This document shows, piece after piece, positions 45,970 to 56,184 of a DNA stretch of 64,000 nucleotides (position 1 is its first letter; every line of letters starts with the position of its first letter). Both the position numbers and the translations under genes were made by a program. The notes under the pieces are model-generated. The model was not told where the DNA came from, searched no databases, and saw nothing but the letters and a program-made list of their open reading frames with translations. Location of the stretch: the NCBI RefSeq assembly GCF_018449725.1, contig NZ_JAAVVC010000003.1, positions 186,001 through 250,000 of the forward strand, read 5' to 3'. The DNA comes from Pseudomonas sp. dw_612 (GTDB lineage Bacteria; Pseudomonadota; Gammaproteobacteria; Pseudomonadales; Pseudomonadaceae).

Positions 45970-46974
45970 TCAGCTCAACTCACCACACAGATCCAGCTCG
46001 ACCAGGCGCCGCATTTCGGCGTTTTCCAGACCTGCGCCCAGCAGCGCATGCAACTTGCCGAACGCCGCCTCACGGGTCATGCCGCCCCCCGACAGCACCC
46101 CAACACCACGCAAGCGACTGCCGGCCTCATACACATCCAACTCGACGCCACCTTCATGGCATTGAGTGACGGCGACCACCACAACACCTTTGTCCCGCGC
46201 CCGTTCCAGTGCGGCGAGAAACTCAGGGTTGTCGCTCGGCCCGGTGCCGCTGCCGTAGCACTCCAGCACCAAACCCTGAATGCCGCTGTCGAGCAGGCCG
46301 TTCAGCGCTTCGGCGCCAATGCCGGGGAACAGCGGCAGCACGGCGACTTTCGCCAGTTGCTTGGGCTGGTTGTAGGTCAACGGCGCTTGCAGCGAAGTCG
46401 CCTTCACACCGCCGCCCTGACGCTCCAACCGCTTGAACGGATGCCGACCAAAGCTGCGCACTTTCGCGCAATGGGTCGGGTCCAGCAGTTCGCCGTGGAA
46501 GTACAGGTGCACGCCCGGCGCCAGGCCGTGGCCGAGGGCAACCAGCGCGCCGCTGAGGTTTTCCCAGGCATCGCTGTCGGTGACGCCGGCCGGCAGCATC
46601 GAACCGGTAAAGCAGACGCGCGCATGCAGGCCGAGCAATTGAAAGCTCATGGCGGCGGCGCTGTAGGCCAGGGTATCGGTGCCGTGCAGGATCAGCACGC
46701 TGTCGCAACCCTGGACATCCACGGCATCGACCACCGCTTCACGCAGTTGCTGCCAGTAGGCCGGGGTCATGTTGGCGCTGTCGATCAGCGGGCTCATCTC
46801 GCGAAAGCGCCATTGCGGCACCACGAGTTCAGGTTGGCTGTGCAGGTAATCGCGCATCCGCGCTTCGAAACCGGATGCCGGGGCCAGGCCATGGGCGCTG
46901 GCTTGCATGCCGATGGTGCCGCCGGTGTAGAGCACCATGACGTGCTGGGCGGCAGGATAGGTCGAGGAATTCAT
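45970..46974 (-). CDS. ansA: L-asparaginase
   Basis: This 334-residue enzyme hydrolyses asparagine to aspartate and ammonia. The first catalytic Thr is in LYTGGTIGM and the second in LILHGTDTLAYSAAAMSFQL. No signal peptide, so it is a cytoplasmic type I form. ATG 46974 (MNSSTYP) has GGAG eight bases upstream; the frame continues upstream only through a REP sequence. Downstream of the AGCS symporter gene in the same direction, with a REPIN between them. Confidence 0.9.
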   Translation of the reverse strand: MNSSTYPAAQHVMVLYTGGTIGMQASAHGLAPASGFEARMRDYLHSQPELVVPQWRFREMSPLIDSANMTPAYWQQLREAVVDAVDVQGCDSVLILHGTDTLAYSAAAMSFQLLGLHARVCFTGSMLPAGVTDSDAWENLSGALVALGHGLAPGVHLYFHGELLDPTHCAKVRSFGRHPFKRLERQGGGVKATSLQAPLTYNQPKQLAKVAVLPLFPGIGAEALNGLLDSGIQGLVLECYGSGTGPSDNPEFLAALERARDKGVVVVAVTQCHEGGVELDVYEAGSRLRGVGVLSGGGMTREAAFGKLHALLGAGLENAEMRRLVELDLCGELS

Positions 46975-47001
46975 GGAGGTTCTCCGAAACGATGACTTCC
47001 A

Positions 47002-47092
47002 TTGTGGGAGCGGGCTTGCTCGCGAAAGCGGTGTGTCAGCCAACATTAATGTCGCCTGACACTCCCTCTTCGCGAGCAAGCCCGCTCCCACA
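47002..47092. repeat. REPIN with internal GTGTCAG/CTGACAC palindrome
   Basis: Inverted REP pair between the symporter and asparaginase genes, with inner GTGTCAGCCAACATTAATGT and CCTGACAC. Confidence 0.9.
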
Positions 47093-47114
47093 GGGTACTT
47101 CGCACTTTAACCGA

Positions 47115-48566
47115 TCAGCGTTGCGCTGCGGGTACGCCGTGCGCCTCAGCTTCAGCCTTGGTGGCCGCCGCTGGCGGGTTGGCCGGCCAGGCTTGCAGGT
47201 CCAGGTCCAGATCCGGGAACTTGCTCGAATCGAACACCGGGGTCTTGATGCCGGCCGCGCGCTGGTCATCGTAGTCACGCAGGATGCGCATGCCGACCTT
47301 GAACAACAGGAACAGCGCGATGAGGTTGACGAACGCGAGCATGGTCATGGTGATGTCGGCGAAAGCGAACACCGTGCCGAGGTTTTCGATGGCACCCCAG
47401 AAAATCAGAACCAGTACCAATGCGCGGTAACCAATCAGCGCAACGCGGTTTTCACCGATCATAAAGCGCAGGTTGCTCTCGCCCAGGTAGTAGTTGTAGA
47501 GGATCGAGGTGAACACGAACAACGACAGGGCCACGGAGATGAAACTGCGACCCCAGTCACCGACCACGGCGGCCAGGGAGTTTTGGGTCAGGGCAATGCC
47601 GTCGCCTTCGAAGCCCGGGGTGTAGAAGCCCGAGAGCAGGATCAGCAACGCGGTGCAGGTGCAGATCACGAAGGTGTCGAGGAACACGCTGAACGCCTGA
47701 ACCACACCCTGAGCAACCGGGTGCTCGACCGAAGCCACGGCGGCCACGTTCGGCGCACTGCCCAGGCCGGCTTCGTTGGCGAACACGCCGCGCTTCACGC
47801 CCATGACGATCGCGCTGCCGATCAGACCGCCGAAGGCCTGGTCGAGACCGAAGGCGCTTTTGACGATGGTCATCAGCATCGCGGGAACGTGGTCGAATTG
47901 CAGCACGATCACGTAGATGGTCACGCCGATGTACACCAGGGTTTTCACCGGCACCAGCAGGTCAGCGACCTTGGCGATGCGCTTGATGCCACCGATGAAC
48001 ACCAGGCCCAGCAACACGGCCAGGGCCGCGCCGGTGTACGTTGGGTCAAGGTCGAAGGCGTTTTTCAGCGAGTGGGTCACGGCATGGGATTGCAGGCCGT
48101 TGAAGGCGAAGCCGAAGGTGATCAGCAGCAGGAACGCCATGATCATCCCCAACCAGCGTTTCTGCAGGCCGTGCTGGATGTAATAGGACGGGCCGCCACG
48201 GTAAGTGCCGTCGGAATCGCAGCGCTTGTAGAGCTGGCCGAGGGAACATTCGAAGAAGCTGCTGGACATGCCGACCAGCGCGGTCACCCACATCCAGAAC
48301 ACCGCACCTGGCCCGCCGAGGGTCACGGCGATGCCGACACCGGCGATGTTGCCTGCACCGACGCGGCCGGCGAGGCTGAGCATCAGGGCCTGGAACGAAC
48401 TGAGTTGCCCGGCGCTGCTTTTGAGGCTGTCGCGGAACACCGCGAACATGTGGAAGAAGTGGCGCAATTGAACGAAACGCGAGCGGATCGTGAAGTAGCT
48501 ACCGAGCCCGACAATGAGCACGATCAGTACTTTCCCTGAGAGGAAGTCGTTGATGACTTCGAGCAT
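47115..48566 (-). CDS. Alanine/glycine:cation symporter (AGCS family)
   Basis: This 483-residue inner-membrane symporter couples alanine or glycine uptake to sodium. About eleven membrane segments are visible. The family signature GRVGAGNIAGVGIAVTLGGPGAVFWMWVTALVGM (several adjacent blocks) lies near residue 68 and GGPSYYIQHGL follows. The C-terminal tail (about 445-483) is hydrophilic and Ala-rich. Substrate specificity not evident. Confidence 0.92.
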   Translation of the reverse strand: MLEVINDFLSGKVLIVLIVGLGSYFTIRSRFVQLRHFFHMFAVFRDSLKSSAGQLSSFQALMLSLAGRVGAGNIAGVGIAVTLGGPGAVFWMWVTALVGMSSSFFECSLGQLYKRCDSDGTYRGGPSYYIQHGLQKRWLGMIMAFLLLITFGFAFNGLQSHAVTHSLKNAFDLDPTYTGAALAVLLGLVFIGGIKRIAKVADLLVPVKTLVYIGVTIYVIVLQFDHVPAMLMTIVKSAFGLDQAFGGLIGSAIVMGVKRGVFANEAGLGSAPNVAAVASVEHPVAQGVVQAFSVFLDTFVICTCTALLILLSGFYTPGFEGDGIALTQNSLAAVVGDWGRSFISVALSLFVFTSILYNYYLGESNLRFMIGENRVALIGYRALVLVLIFWGAIENLGTVFAFADITMTMLAFVNLIALFLLFKVGMRILRDYDDQRAAGIKTPVFDSSKFPDLDLDLQAWPANPPAAATKAEAEAHGVPAAQR

Positions 48567-48929
48567 GGATTATTCCTCGCTGTTTTTTGTTTAAGCAAAT
48601 GCTGGAGGGGTAGAAACATCGCGTTACACCGGCTTGCTCGGGGCATGACAGGTGAGGCGAGTGTTCGTCCCGGTTCCATATCGCGGGTTTGTTATTAGTT
48701 CGGGTTTCGCATGGTTTTGGGCCTCGTTACCGACGACCGCTCACGCGAAGAGGGGCGGCACTATACCTATGAGTGCGTTGCCCGTCTGCACGATTGTGGT
48801 GCAAGCGACGTTACGAGGTGCTGCAAGATCAAAAGAGTTAAAAAAAAGGGCTCGGGGAATAAATCCCCAAGCCCTCAAAAGGTGAGAGGTGTCTAGTCCC
48901 TCGACCTGGTGAGCGTGTGCAGCGTTTGA
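48567..48929. other. Gene-free interval upstream of the symporter gene
   Basis: No convincing gene was found in this 363-base gap. It holds the symporter promoter region on the left and the aspA terminator (48847-48875) on the right. A 77-codon rightward frame starting near 48652 has no good ribosome site and no recognisable protein. Confidence 0.6.
48841..48875 (-). terminator. Rho-independent terminator after aspA
   Basis: AGGGCTcGGGGA and TCCCCaAGCCCT pair (with one C-A mismatch) around ATAAA, with seven or more A residues to the left, which are the T tract for leftward transcription from aspA. Confidence 0.9.
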
Positions 48930-50354
<1,425 letters not shown>

Positions 50355-50534
50355 GATAGAAATCATCTCGATATGGACCCGGTCTGTGCCGGAACGCTGC
50401 AAATGCTAGGCTTGTGAACAATTTTGGGCCAATGCTGTTAAGCGCTGGCCTATGCACATTCGGCATAATGCCCGTGTGACGCCGCGTGTGCGGCGAGCGT
50501 GTGACCTAATTTGGTGCGTGTCCGGGAGGACGTG

Positions 50535-51443
50535 ATGAATCTGGAAAGCAAATGGCTGGAGGACTTTAGTGCCCTGGCCGCCACCCGCAGCTTCTCCCAG
50601 GCTGCGGAACGCCGCTTCGTGACCCAGCCTGCTTTTAGCCGGCGGATTCGCAGCCTTGAAGCCGCGCTGGGGCTGCAGTTGGTCAACCGTTCGCGCACGC
50701 CGGTGGAGCTGACGGCGGCGGGGCAGTTGTTTCTCGTCACCGCGCGAACGGTGGTTGAACAGTTGGGCGAAGTGCTGCGCCATCTCCATCACTTGGAGGG
50801 CGGGCAGGGCGAGGTGATGCAGGTTGCGGCGGCGCACTCCCTGGCGCTGGGGTTCTTCCCGCGCTGGATCGCGCAGTTGCGTAATGAAGGTTTGAACATT
50901 GCCACTCGGCTGGTGGCGACCAACGTCGGCGATGCCGTGCACGCGTTGCGTGAGGGCGGCTGTGATTTGATGCTGGCGTTCTATGATCCGGACGCGGCGA
51001 TGCAGATGGACCCGGAAATCTTCCCGTCGCTGCATCTGGGCCAGACTGAAATGTTGCCGGTGTGCGCGGCGGACGCCGAGGGCAAGCCGCTGTTCGATCT
51101 GGAAGGCGAGGCCAGCGTGCCGCTATTGGCCTACAGCGCCGGTGCGTTTCTCGGGCGTTCGGTGAACCAATTGCTACGCCAGCGTGCGCTGCGCTTTACC
51201 ACCATCTATGAAACCGCCATGGCGGACAGCCTGAAAAGCATGGCGCTGGAAGGGTTGGGGATTGCCTGGGTGCCGCAACTGAGCGTGCGCGCCGAACTGG
51301 CGCGCGGTGAACTGGTGGTGTGCGGCGGCCCGCAATGGCATGTGCCGCTGGAGATTCGCCTGTATCGCTGCGCGCTGGTGCGCAAGGCGAATGTGCGGTT
51401 GTTGTGGCGCAAGCTGGAAGGTGGTGCGGCGCAGGGTTCTTAG
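50535..51443 (+). CDS. LysR family transcriptional regulator
   Basis: The 302-residue protein starts at ATG 50535 with GGGAGGA upstream. Residues 1-62 are a LysR HTH (WLEDFSALAATRSFSQAAER ... TQPAFSRRIRSLE) followed by a substrate-binding domain (about 90-295). Cysteines in GGCDLML and LPVCAAD are notable, since related HypT-type regulators sense oxidants through Met or Cys, but this is not proven here. It lies divergent from aspA, the same order as PA5428/PA5429. Confidence 0.88.
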   Translation: MNLESKWLEDFSALAATRSFSQAAERRFVTQPAFSRRIRSLEAALGLQLVNRSRTPVELTAAGQLFLVTARTVVEQLGEVLRHLHHLEGGQGEVMQVAAAHSLALGFFPRWIAQLRNEGLNIATRLVATNVGDAVHALREGGCDLMLAFYDPDAAMQMDPEIFPSLHLGQTEMLPVCAADAEGKPLFDLEGEASVPLLAYSAGAFLGRSVNQLLRQRALRFTTIYETAMADSLKSMALEGLGIAWVPQLSVRAELARGELVVCGGPQWHVPLEIRLYRCALVRKANVRLLWRKLEGGAAQGS

Positions 51444-51459
51444 CCACAGCGACTAATCC

Positions 51460-51551
51460 CTGTGGGAGCGAGCTTGCTCGCGATGACGGACTAACATTCA
51501 AGATCCATGGTGGCTGTCCCGACGCTATCGCGAGCAAGCTCGCTCCCACAG
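51460..51551. repeat. REPIN
   Basis: Inverted REP pair of the GAGC variant (GTGGGAGCGAGCTTGCTCGC) with a 47-base spacer, in the gap between the LysR gene and purE. Confidence 0.9.
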
Positions 51552-51653
51552 GGAAACGGTGTTGTTTTGACTGACTCTTAAGTCAATAAAACCGGCACTT
51601 TGCGCCGTATGACAGATGGTCGTTTCGGGGGCTGTTTATCTGCTTCATTGAGG

Positions 51654-51736
51654 TATACTGCGCGGCCTTCGGCCGGTTCGTCCGGCCATTTTTCGTACAA
51701 TCAAGCCACGCATATTGCGTGGCTTGTTGTTTTTTG
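51654..51736 (+). promoter_or_regulatory. Structured purE leader with terminator-like hairpin
   Basis: A TATACT -10-like box (51654-51659) is followed by a GGCCGG-TTCGT-CCGGCC hairpin (51671-51687) with ATTTTT, then an 11-bp perfect stem CAAGCCACGCA/TGCGTGGCTTG (51702-51726) followed by TTGTTTTTTG. The second hairpin looks like a full intrinsic terminator only 38 bases before the purE ATG, so it could attenuate purEK or end a short RNA. Confidence 0.7.
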
Positions 51737-51773
51737 ACGCGCCTGCGGGCGCCCAGAGAGAAGAGGCACGACG

Positions 51774-52265
51774 ATGAGTGCACTGGTTGGCGTGATCATG
51801 GGCTCCAAGTCCGATTGGTCCACCCTTAGCCACACCGCCGATATGCTGGAAAAGCTCGGCATCCCTTACGAGGTGAAAGTGGTCTCTGCCCACCGCACCC
51901 CGGACCTGCTGTTCCAGTACGCCGAAGAGGCCGAGGCGCGTGGCATCGAGGTGATCATTGCCGGTGCCGGTGGCGCGGCCCACTTGCCTGGCATGTGTGC
52001 GGCCAAGACCCACCTGCCGGTGCTCGGCGTGCCCGTGCAGTCGTCGATGCTGTCGGGCGTCGATTCCCTGCTCTCGATCGTGCAAATGCCTGCGGGCATT
52101 CCGGTTGCCACCCTGGCCATCGGCAAGGCGGGCGCGATCAACGCAGCCTTGCTGTCGGCGAGTATCCTGGGCGCCAAGCACCCGCAGTTCCACGCGGTGC
52201 TGAAAACTTTCCGTGCTGAGCAGACAGACAGCGTCCTGGACAATCCAGACCCACGCATCGCCTGA
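51774..52265 (+). CDS. purE: N5-carboxyaminoimidazole ribonucleotide mutase PurE
   Basis: This 163-residue enzyme converts N5-CAIR to CAIR in purine synthesis. The family signature [19 protein letters not shown] and the [10 protein letters not shown] and [12 protein letters not shown] loops, with the catalytic His45-equivalent, are intact. purK follows after 11 bases. Expression may depend on the hairpin leader upstream. Confidence 0.97.
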   Translation: MSALVGVIMGSKSDWSTLSHTADMLEKLGIPYEVKVVSAHRTPDLLFQYAEEAEARGIEVIIAGAGGAAHLPGMCAAKTHLPVLGVPVQSSMLSGVDSLLSIVQMPAGIPVATLAIGKAGAINAALLSASILGAKHPQFHAVLKTFRAEQTDSVLDNPDPRIA

Positions 52266-52276
52266 GGTTGTTGACG

Positions 52277-53359
52277 ATGAAGATCGGTGTAATCGGTGGC
52301 GGCCAGTTGGGTCGCATGTTGGCGCTGGCGGGCACTCCGCTGGGCATGAACTTCGCTTTCCTGGACCCGGCGCCGGATGCCTGTGCCGCCGCGTTGGGCG
52401 AGCATCTGCGGGCCGATTACGGCGATCAGGATCACCTGCGTCAACTGGCCGATGAAGTCGATCTGGTGACCTTCGAGTTCGAAAGCGTCCCGGCCGAAAC
52501 CGTGGCGTTCCTGTCGCAGTTCGTCCCGGTTTACCCGAGCGCCGAAGCCCTGCGCATCGCCCGCGATCGCTGGTTCGAGAAGAGCATGTTCAAAGACCTG
52601 GGGATTCCCACCCCGGCGTTCGCCGACATCCAGTCTCAAGCTGAGCTGGACGCTGCCGTAGCCTCTATCGGTCTGCCGGCCGTGTTGAAAACCCGCACCC
52701 TGGGTTACGACGGCAAAGGCCAGAAAGTCCTGCGCAAACCGGAAGATGTGGTCGGCACTTTCGCCGAACTGGGTAGCGTGGCGTGCCTGCTGGAAGGCTT
52801 CGTCCCGTTCACCGGTGAAGTCTCGCTGATCGCCGTGCGCGCTCGTGATGGCGAAACCAAGTTCTATCCACTGGTTCACAACACCCACGACAGCGGCATC
52901 CTCAAGCTGTCCGTGGCCAGCACCGATCACCCGCTGCAAGCTTTGGCTGAAGATTATTCCAGCCGAGTGCTCAAGCAACTGGAATACGTCGGCGTGATGG
53001 CGTTCGAGTTCTTTGAAGTCGACGGAGGCCTCAAGGCCAACGAAATCGCCCCGCGCGTGCACAACTCCGGGCACTGGACCACCGAAGGCGCCGAGTGCAG
53101 CCAATTCGAAAACCACCTGCGGGCCGTTGCCGGCCTACCGTTGGGTTCGACGGCCAAGATCGGCGAGAGCGCGATGCTCAACTTCATCGGTGTGGTTCCG
53201 CCGGTAGAGAAAGTCATCGCCATTACCGATTGCCACCTGCATCACTACGGCAAGGCGTTCAAGGTCGGCCGCAAGGTCGGTCACGCCAATCTGCGGTGTG
53301 CGGATCGCGAGACGCTGGCGGCGCAGATCCTCAAGGTCGAAGCCCTCATCGCCGAATAG
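52277..53359 (+). CDS. purK: N5-carboxyaminoimidazole ribonucleotide synthase PurK
   Basis: The 360-residue ATP-grasp enzyme makes N5-CAIR from AIR, bicarbonate and ATP, the step before PurE. IGVIGGGQLGRMLALAG opens the protein, VLKTRTLGYDGKGQ is the ATP loop, and EIAPRVHNSGHWTTEGAECSQFENHLRA (adjacent blocks) is the C-terminal signature. ATG 52277 has GAGG ten bases upstream; TTG 52268 is in frame but unneeded. Confidence 0.97.
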   Translation: MKIGVIGGGQLGRMLALAGTPLGMNFAFLDPAPDACAAALGEHLRADYGDQDHLRQLADEVDLVTFEFESVPAETVAFLSQFVPVYPSAEALRIARDRWFEKSMFKDLGIPTPAFADIQSQAELDAAVASIGLPAVLKTRTLGYDGKGQKVLRKPEDVVGTFAELGSVACLLEGFVPFTGEVSLIAVRARDGETKFYPLVHNTHDSGILKLSVASTDHPLQALAEDYSSRVLKQLEYVGVMAFEFFEVDGGLKANEIAPRVHNSGHWTTEGAECSQFENHLRAVAGLPLGSTAKIGESAMLNFIGVVPPVEKVIAITDCHLHHYGKAFKVGRKVGHANLRCADRETLAAQILKVEALIAE

Positions 53360-53464
53360 TTTCATGTGGCAGCGGCGGAACCTTCAGTGTCCGCCGTTCT
53401 CTGATGGCAGGATGCCAAAGTCTGACTAGGCTTTGGCATAACTATCTAATCAGAGGGAAATGCC

Positions 53465-53710
53465 ATGGGAATTATCGGAACCATCTTTATCGGCTTGATC
53501 GTCGGCCTGCTGGCGCGGTTCCTGAAACCGGGCGATGACAGCATGGGTTGGATCATGACCATCCTGCTCGGTATCGGCGGTTCGCTGGCAGCCACTTACG
53601 GCGGCCAGGCTCTGGGCATTTACCAGGCTGGCCAGGGCGCGGGCTTCATCGGTGCGCTGGTCGGTGCCATCGTGTTGCTGGTGGTCTACGGCCTGATCAA
53701 AAAGAACTGA
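53465..53710 (+). CDS. GlsB/YeaQ/YmgE family small membrane protein
   Basis: This 81-residue protein of three glycine-rich membrane segments (GIIGTIFIGLIVGLLARFLKPGDD, MTILLGIGGSLAATYGG, GAIVLLVVYGLI) matches the transglycosylase-associated / GlsB stress family, with the LARFLKPGDD motif. AGAGGGAAAT precedes ATG 53465. Usually induced in stress or stationary phase; function unclear. Confidence 0.9.
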   Translation: MGIIGTIFIGLIVGLLARFLKPGDDSMGWIMTILLGIGGSLAATYGGQALGIYQAGQGAGFIGALVGAIVLLVVYGLIKKN

Positions 53711-53722
53711 TTCAAGCGACAA

Positions 53723-53752
53723 AGCCCTCTCTGCTGCGCAGGCCGAGAGGGC
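53723..53752. other. Perfect 9-bp inverted repeat between small genes
   Basis: AGCCCTCTC (53724 region) and GAGAGGGCT are separated by about 12 bases and followed by TAGAATGCT, a -10-like box. No T tract follows, so it is more likely an operator or hairpin at the promoter of the next gene than a terminator. Confidence 0.5.
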
Positions 53753-53798
53753 TAGAATGCTCGCCATTGCACTGTCCTTCCTTTTGTCGAGCACCTCC

Positions 53799-54335
53799 AT
53801 GCGCCGTCTTCTACTGACTTTCCTTTTACTGGGCTCGGGCCTTGCCCATGCCGGCGAACTGCCGGAAACCGACTGGCTGGAACTGATGCCCAAGTCGGAC
53901 CAGAAAGCCCTCGAAGCCATGCCCGAAATCGACCACAACACCCCTGAAGGCGATGGCACCTTTACGTCAAAGGGTGGCATGAAGCAGGGCAAGGGCTTGC
54001 CGGCGGTGATGTATTCGACCAAAACCGTGCCGGCGATGAACGACAAGAACATCCGCATCGGTGGTTACCCGGTGCCGCTGGAGTCCGACGCCAAGGGCCG
54101 CAGCACGCTGTTTTTCCTTGTGCCGTACCCGGGCGCCTGCATCCACGTGCCGCCACCGCCGCCTAACCAGTTAGTGCTGGTGCGTTATCCGAAGGGTTTG
54201 AAGCTGGACGATATCTACACACCGCTGTGGGTGACCGGCACGCTGAAGATCGAGAAGGTCAACAACGACCTGGCTGACGCGGCGTATGCGCTGGATGCGG
54301 CGAAGGTTCGTGTGGTGAAAGAGTCGGATCTGTAA
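53799..54335 (+). CDS. DUF3299 exported protein
   Basis: The 178-residue protein has a signal peptide (MRRLLLTFLLLGSGLAHAGE) and the DUF3299 blocks DWLELMPKSD, RIGGYPVPLE, FFLVPYPGACIHVPPPPPNQ and PLWVTGTL. The single Cys of GACIHVPPP and the poly-Pro stretch are characteristic of the family, whose function is unknown. ATG 53799 is chosen over ATG 53757 because it starts the signal peptide. Confidence 0.88.
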   Translation: MRRLLLTFLLLGSGLAHAGELPETDWLELMPKSDQKALEAMPEIDHNTPEGDGTFTSKGGMKQGKGLPAVMYSTKTVPAMNDKNIRIGGYPVPLESDAKGRSTLFFLVPYPGACIHVPPPPPNQLVLVRYPKGLKLDDIYTPLWVTGTLKIEKVNNDLADAAYALDAAKVRVVKESDL

Positions 54336-54350
54336 ATCTGACACCCACCA

Positions 54351-54443
54351 AATGTGGGAGCGGGCTTGCTCGCGAATGCAGTGTGTCATTCAACTTTAAT
54401 GTCGACTGACACGACGCCTTCGCGAGCAAGCCCGCTCCCACAT
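54351..54443. repeat. REPIN with internal GTGTCA/CTGACAC palindrome
   Basis: Inverted REP pair with the inner GTGTGTCATTCAAC...GTCGACTGACACG repeat, between convergent genes. Confidence 0.9.
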
Positions 54444-54460
54444 TGGTTTTGTGGTGTTGC

Positions 54461-55360
54461 TTATAAAGGCTTGCTACCGATGCTGACGCCGAGCGTGTGA
54501 CTGGCACCCGCCGCCAGGTTCACCACATCGTCCATCACATTCGCCGTCTCGATGCATAGCATGCGCTGCCAGCCATCGTCGGCCATGTCGCTGAATGCAG
54601 CTGCGCGCTCAGTCCAGGGATTCCAGATCACCGCCGTGCGTGAACCGCTGCTGGTCAGCTCGATGCGTCGCTCCCAGGCCGGGTCAACAATGCTCAGCTT
54701 CGCCGGGGTATCGAGGTAGATACGGTCAGTCTCGCCGGTAAAAGCCAGATCGCCGGTCTGCGTGGCCGTGGCCCAGTCCTTGGTCGTATCGATGTAGCTC
54801 AAGCCATCCAGCCCTTCGACCTGCACGTTTCGCACGTCACTGACGGCGAAATAGCTGTGCAGCGCCTGGCTGATGGACACGGTTTCAGTGCCGCGGTTGT
54901 GGCTGGTCAGGCTGATGTGCAGCTGTTCATCCAGACGGATGCTCAGTTTCAAGTCCACCTGATGCGCCCAGCTCGGAAAACCGCCTTCGGGGTAGGGCAG
55001 GATGAATTCCACCTGCAGGCTTTCACCCTCGGTTTCGATGCCGCCCAATTCCCAATCTGTCGCCCGGACAAAACCGTGAGCGGCGGCCGGTTCGTTGCTG
55101 ACGCGCATCGCCTGCACGCTTTGCGGGTTGCGCGCGAAGTTGCCAAACCACGGCCAGCACACCGGCACTCCGGCGCGGATGCTCTTGCCCGTCTTGAACA
55201 CCGCCTCGTCGTTGAGCCAGATCAGTGGCGGTTGCCCGGCCAATTGATAACTGAGGATGTGCGCGCCTTGCTGGGCCACCAGCAATTCGGCCTGACCGTG
55301 GCGGATGCGCCAGCAGTTCAGTTCATCCAGTTTGACGGCTTCAACGTTGGGCGTGCTCAT
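54461..55360 (-). CDS. D-hexose-6-phosphate mutarotase (YeaD-like)
   Basis: This 299-residue aldose-1-epimerase-superfamily protein interconverts anomers of glucose-6-phosphate. LLVAQQGAHILSYQLAGQPPLIWLN and SIRAGVPVCWPWFG at the N-terminal half and the QALHSYFAVSDVRNVQVEGL block, with its catalytic His region, match YeaD. ATG 55360 (MSTPNVEAVKL) is used; an in-frame start at 55393 would add eleven unsupported residues. Confidence 0.9.
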   Translation of the reverse strand: MSTPNVEAVKLDELNCWRIRHGQAELLVAQQGAHILSYQLAGQPPLIWLNDEAVFKTGKSIRAGVPVCWPWFGNFARNPQSVQAMRVSNEPAAAHGFVRATDWELGGIETEGESLQVEFILPYPEGGFPSWAHQVDLKLSIRLDEQLHISLTSHNRGTETVSISQALHSYFAVSDVRNVQVEGLDGLSYIDTTKDWATATQTGDLAFTGETDRIYLDTPAKLSIVDPAWERRIELTSSGSRTAVIWNPWTERAAAFSDMADDGWQRMLCIETANVMDDVVNLAAGASHTLGVSIGSKPL

Positions 55361-55417
55361 GGGACAACTCTCAATCGGGAACAATGACTGCAATGGACCG
55401 CAAAATGCGCGCCGTGT

Positions 55418-55822
55418 TTAACGCGCGCGCGGCGGGCACGAACGGGTGCGGCCGCTGCCGTCGATGGCGACGAACACGAACACCGCTTCAGTCACTTTAC
55501 GCCACTCGCTGGACAACGGATCGTCGCTCCAGACTTCGACCATCATCTGGATCGAGCTGCGACCAATTTCCAGCGCCTGGGTATAGAAGGAGAGCTGCGC
55601 GCCCACCGCCACTGGAACCAGAAACGCCATGCGGTCGATCGCAACGGTTGCCACGCGGCCGCCGGCGACTTTGCTGGCCATCGCGGTGCCGGCCAAATCC
55701 ATCTGCGCCACCAGCCAGCCGCCGAAAATATCGCCAAAGCCGTTGGTTTCGCGCGGGAGTGCGGTGATTTGCAGGGCCAGGTCGCCTTGCGGGATTGGAT
55801 CTTCTTGTTCGAGCTCTATCAT
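55418..55822 (-). CDS. Acyl-CoA thioesterase (YciA-like hotdog protein)
   Basis: The 134-residue protein has the YciA hotdog helix ETNGFGDIFGGWLVAQMDLAG, with the Asp needed for thioester hydrolysis, and VATVAIDRMAFLVPVAVG afterward. It should hydrolyse a broad range of acyl-CoAs. The C-terminus (SGRTRSCPPRAR) is basic. It is a different subtype from the thioesterase at 13434-13916. Confidence 0.92.
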   Translation of the reverse strand: MIELEQEDPIPQGDLALQITALPRETNGFGDIFGGWLVAQMDLAGTAMASKVAGGRVATVAIDRMAFLVPVAVGAQLSFYTQALEIGRSSIQMMVEVWSDDPLSSEWRKVTEAVFVFVAIDGSGRTRSCPPRAR

Positions 55823-56184
55823 GCCGGGGGTGCCTCTGACCCGTGACTCTACGTTGGTCTTTCAGGTGAATAGCCGTCTTCAAGAAAAACGATTCAGCCC
55901 GAACATACTACGTTCGTCACGTTTTTCGTAAGGCGCCTAAGGGAAACTCTGCGAAATCGCCTGTGAGGATCGGCAGGCGTTTTCGCACAGCAACCCTTAC
56001 AAACTGTTGCAAGATTGCGAGTATATCGGTCGGTAGACTCCGAGACGACCGTCCGGTTCTCATTTCGACCGTCAAATACGCACCTCTATGTGCTTTTTCG
56101 AACAATTTGCTATCGTGCGGACCTGCCCAAGCCTCCGCCAGCGTTGTTGGGGTTGCAGATCCGCCTATAAGAGAAGCCCTTGCC
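55823..56184. other. Intergenic region with a long imperfect hairpin
   Basis: No gene was recognised in this 362-base gap between the divergent thioesterase and MFS genes. A strong hairpin, GCGAAATCGCCTG (55951) pairing with CAGGCGTTTTCGC (to 55986) with one mismatch and a 10-base loop, lies about 200 bases before the MFS start. A 109-codon leftward frame here has no credible start site or family. Confidence 0.6.

Noticed and set aside
46992-48539. A 515-codon plus-strand frame opposite the AGCS symporter
   Set aside because: It starts in a REPIN and is Glu/Gln/His/Gly-rich, as expected of the antisense of a membrane protein gene.
48652-48885. A 77-codon rightward frame between the symporter and aspA terminator
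   Set aside because: No ribosome site, composition without protein features, and it runs into the antisense of the aspA terminator.
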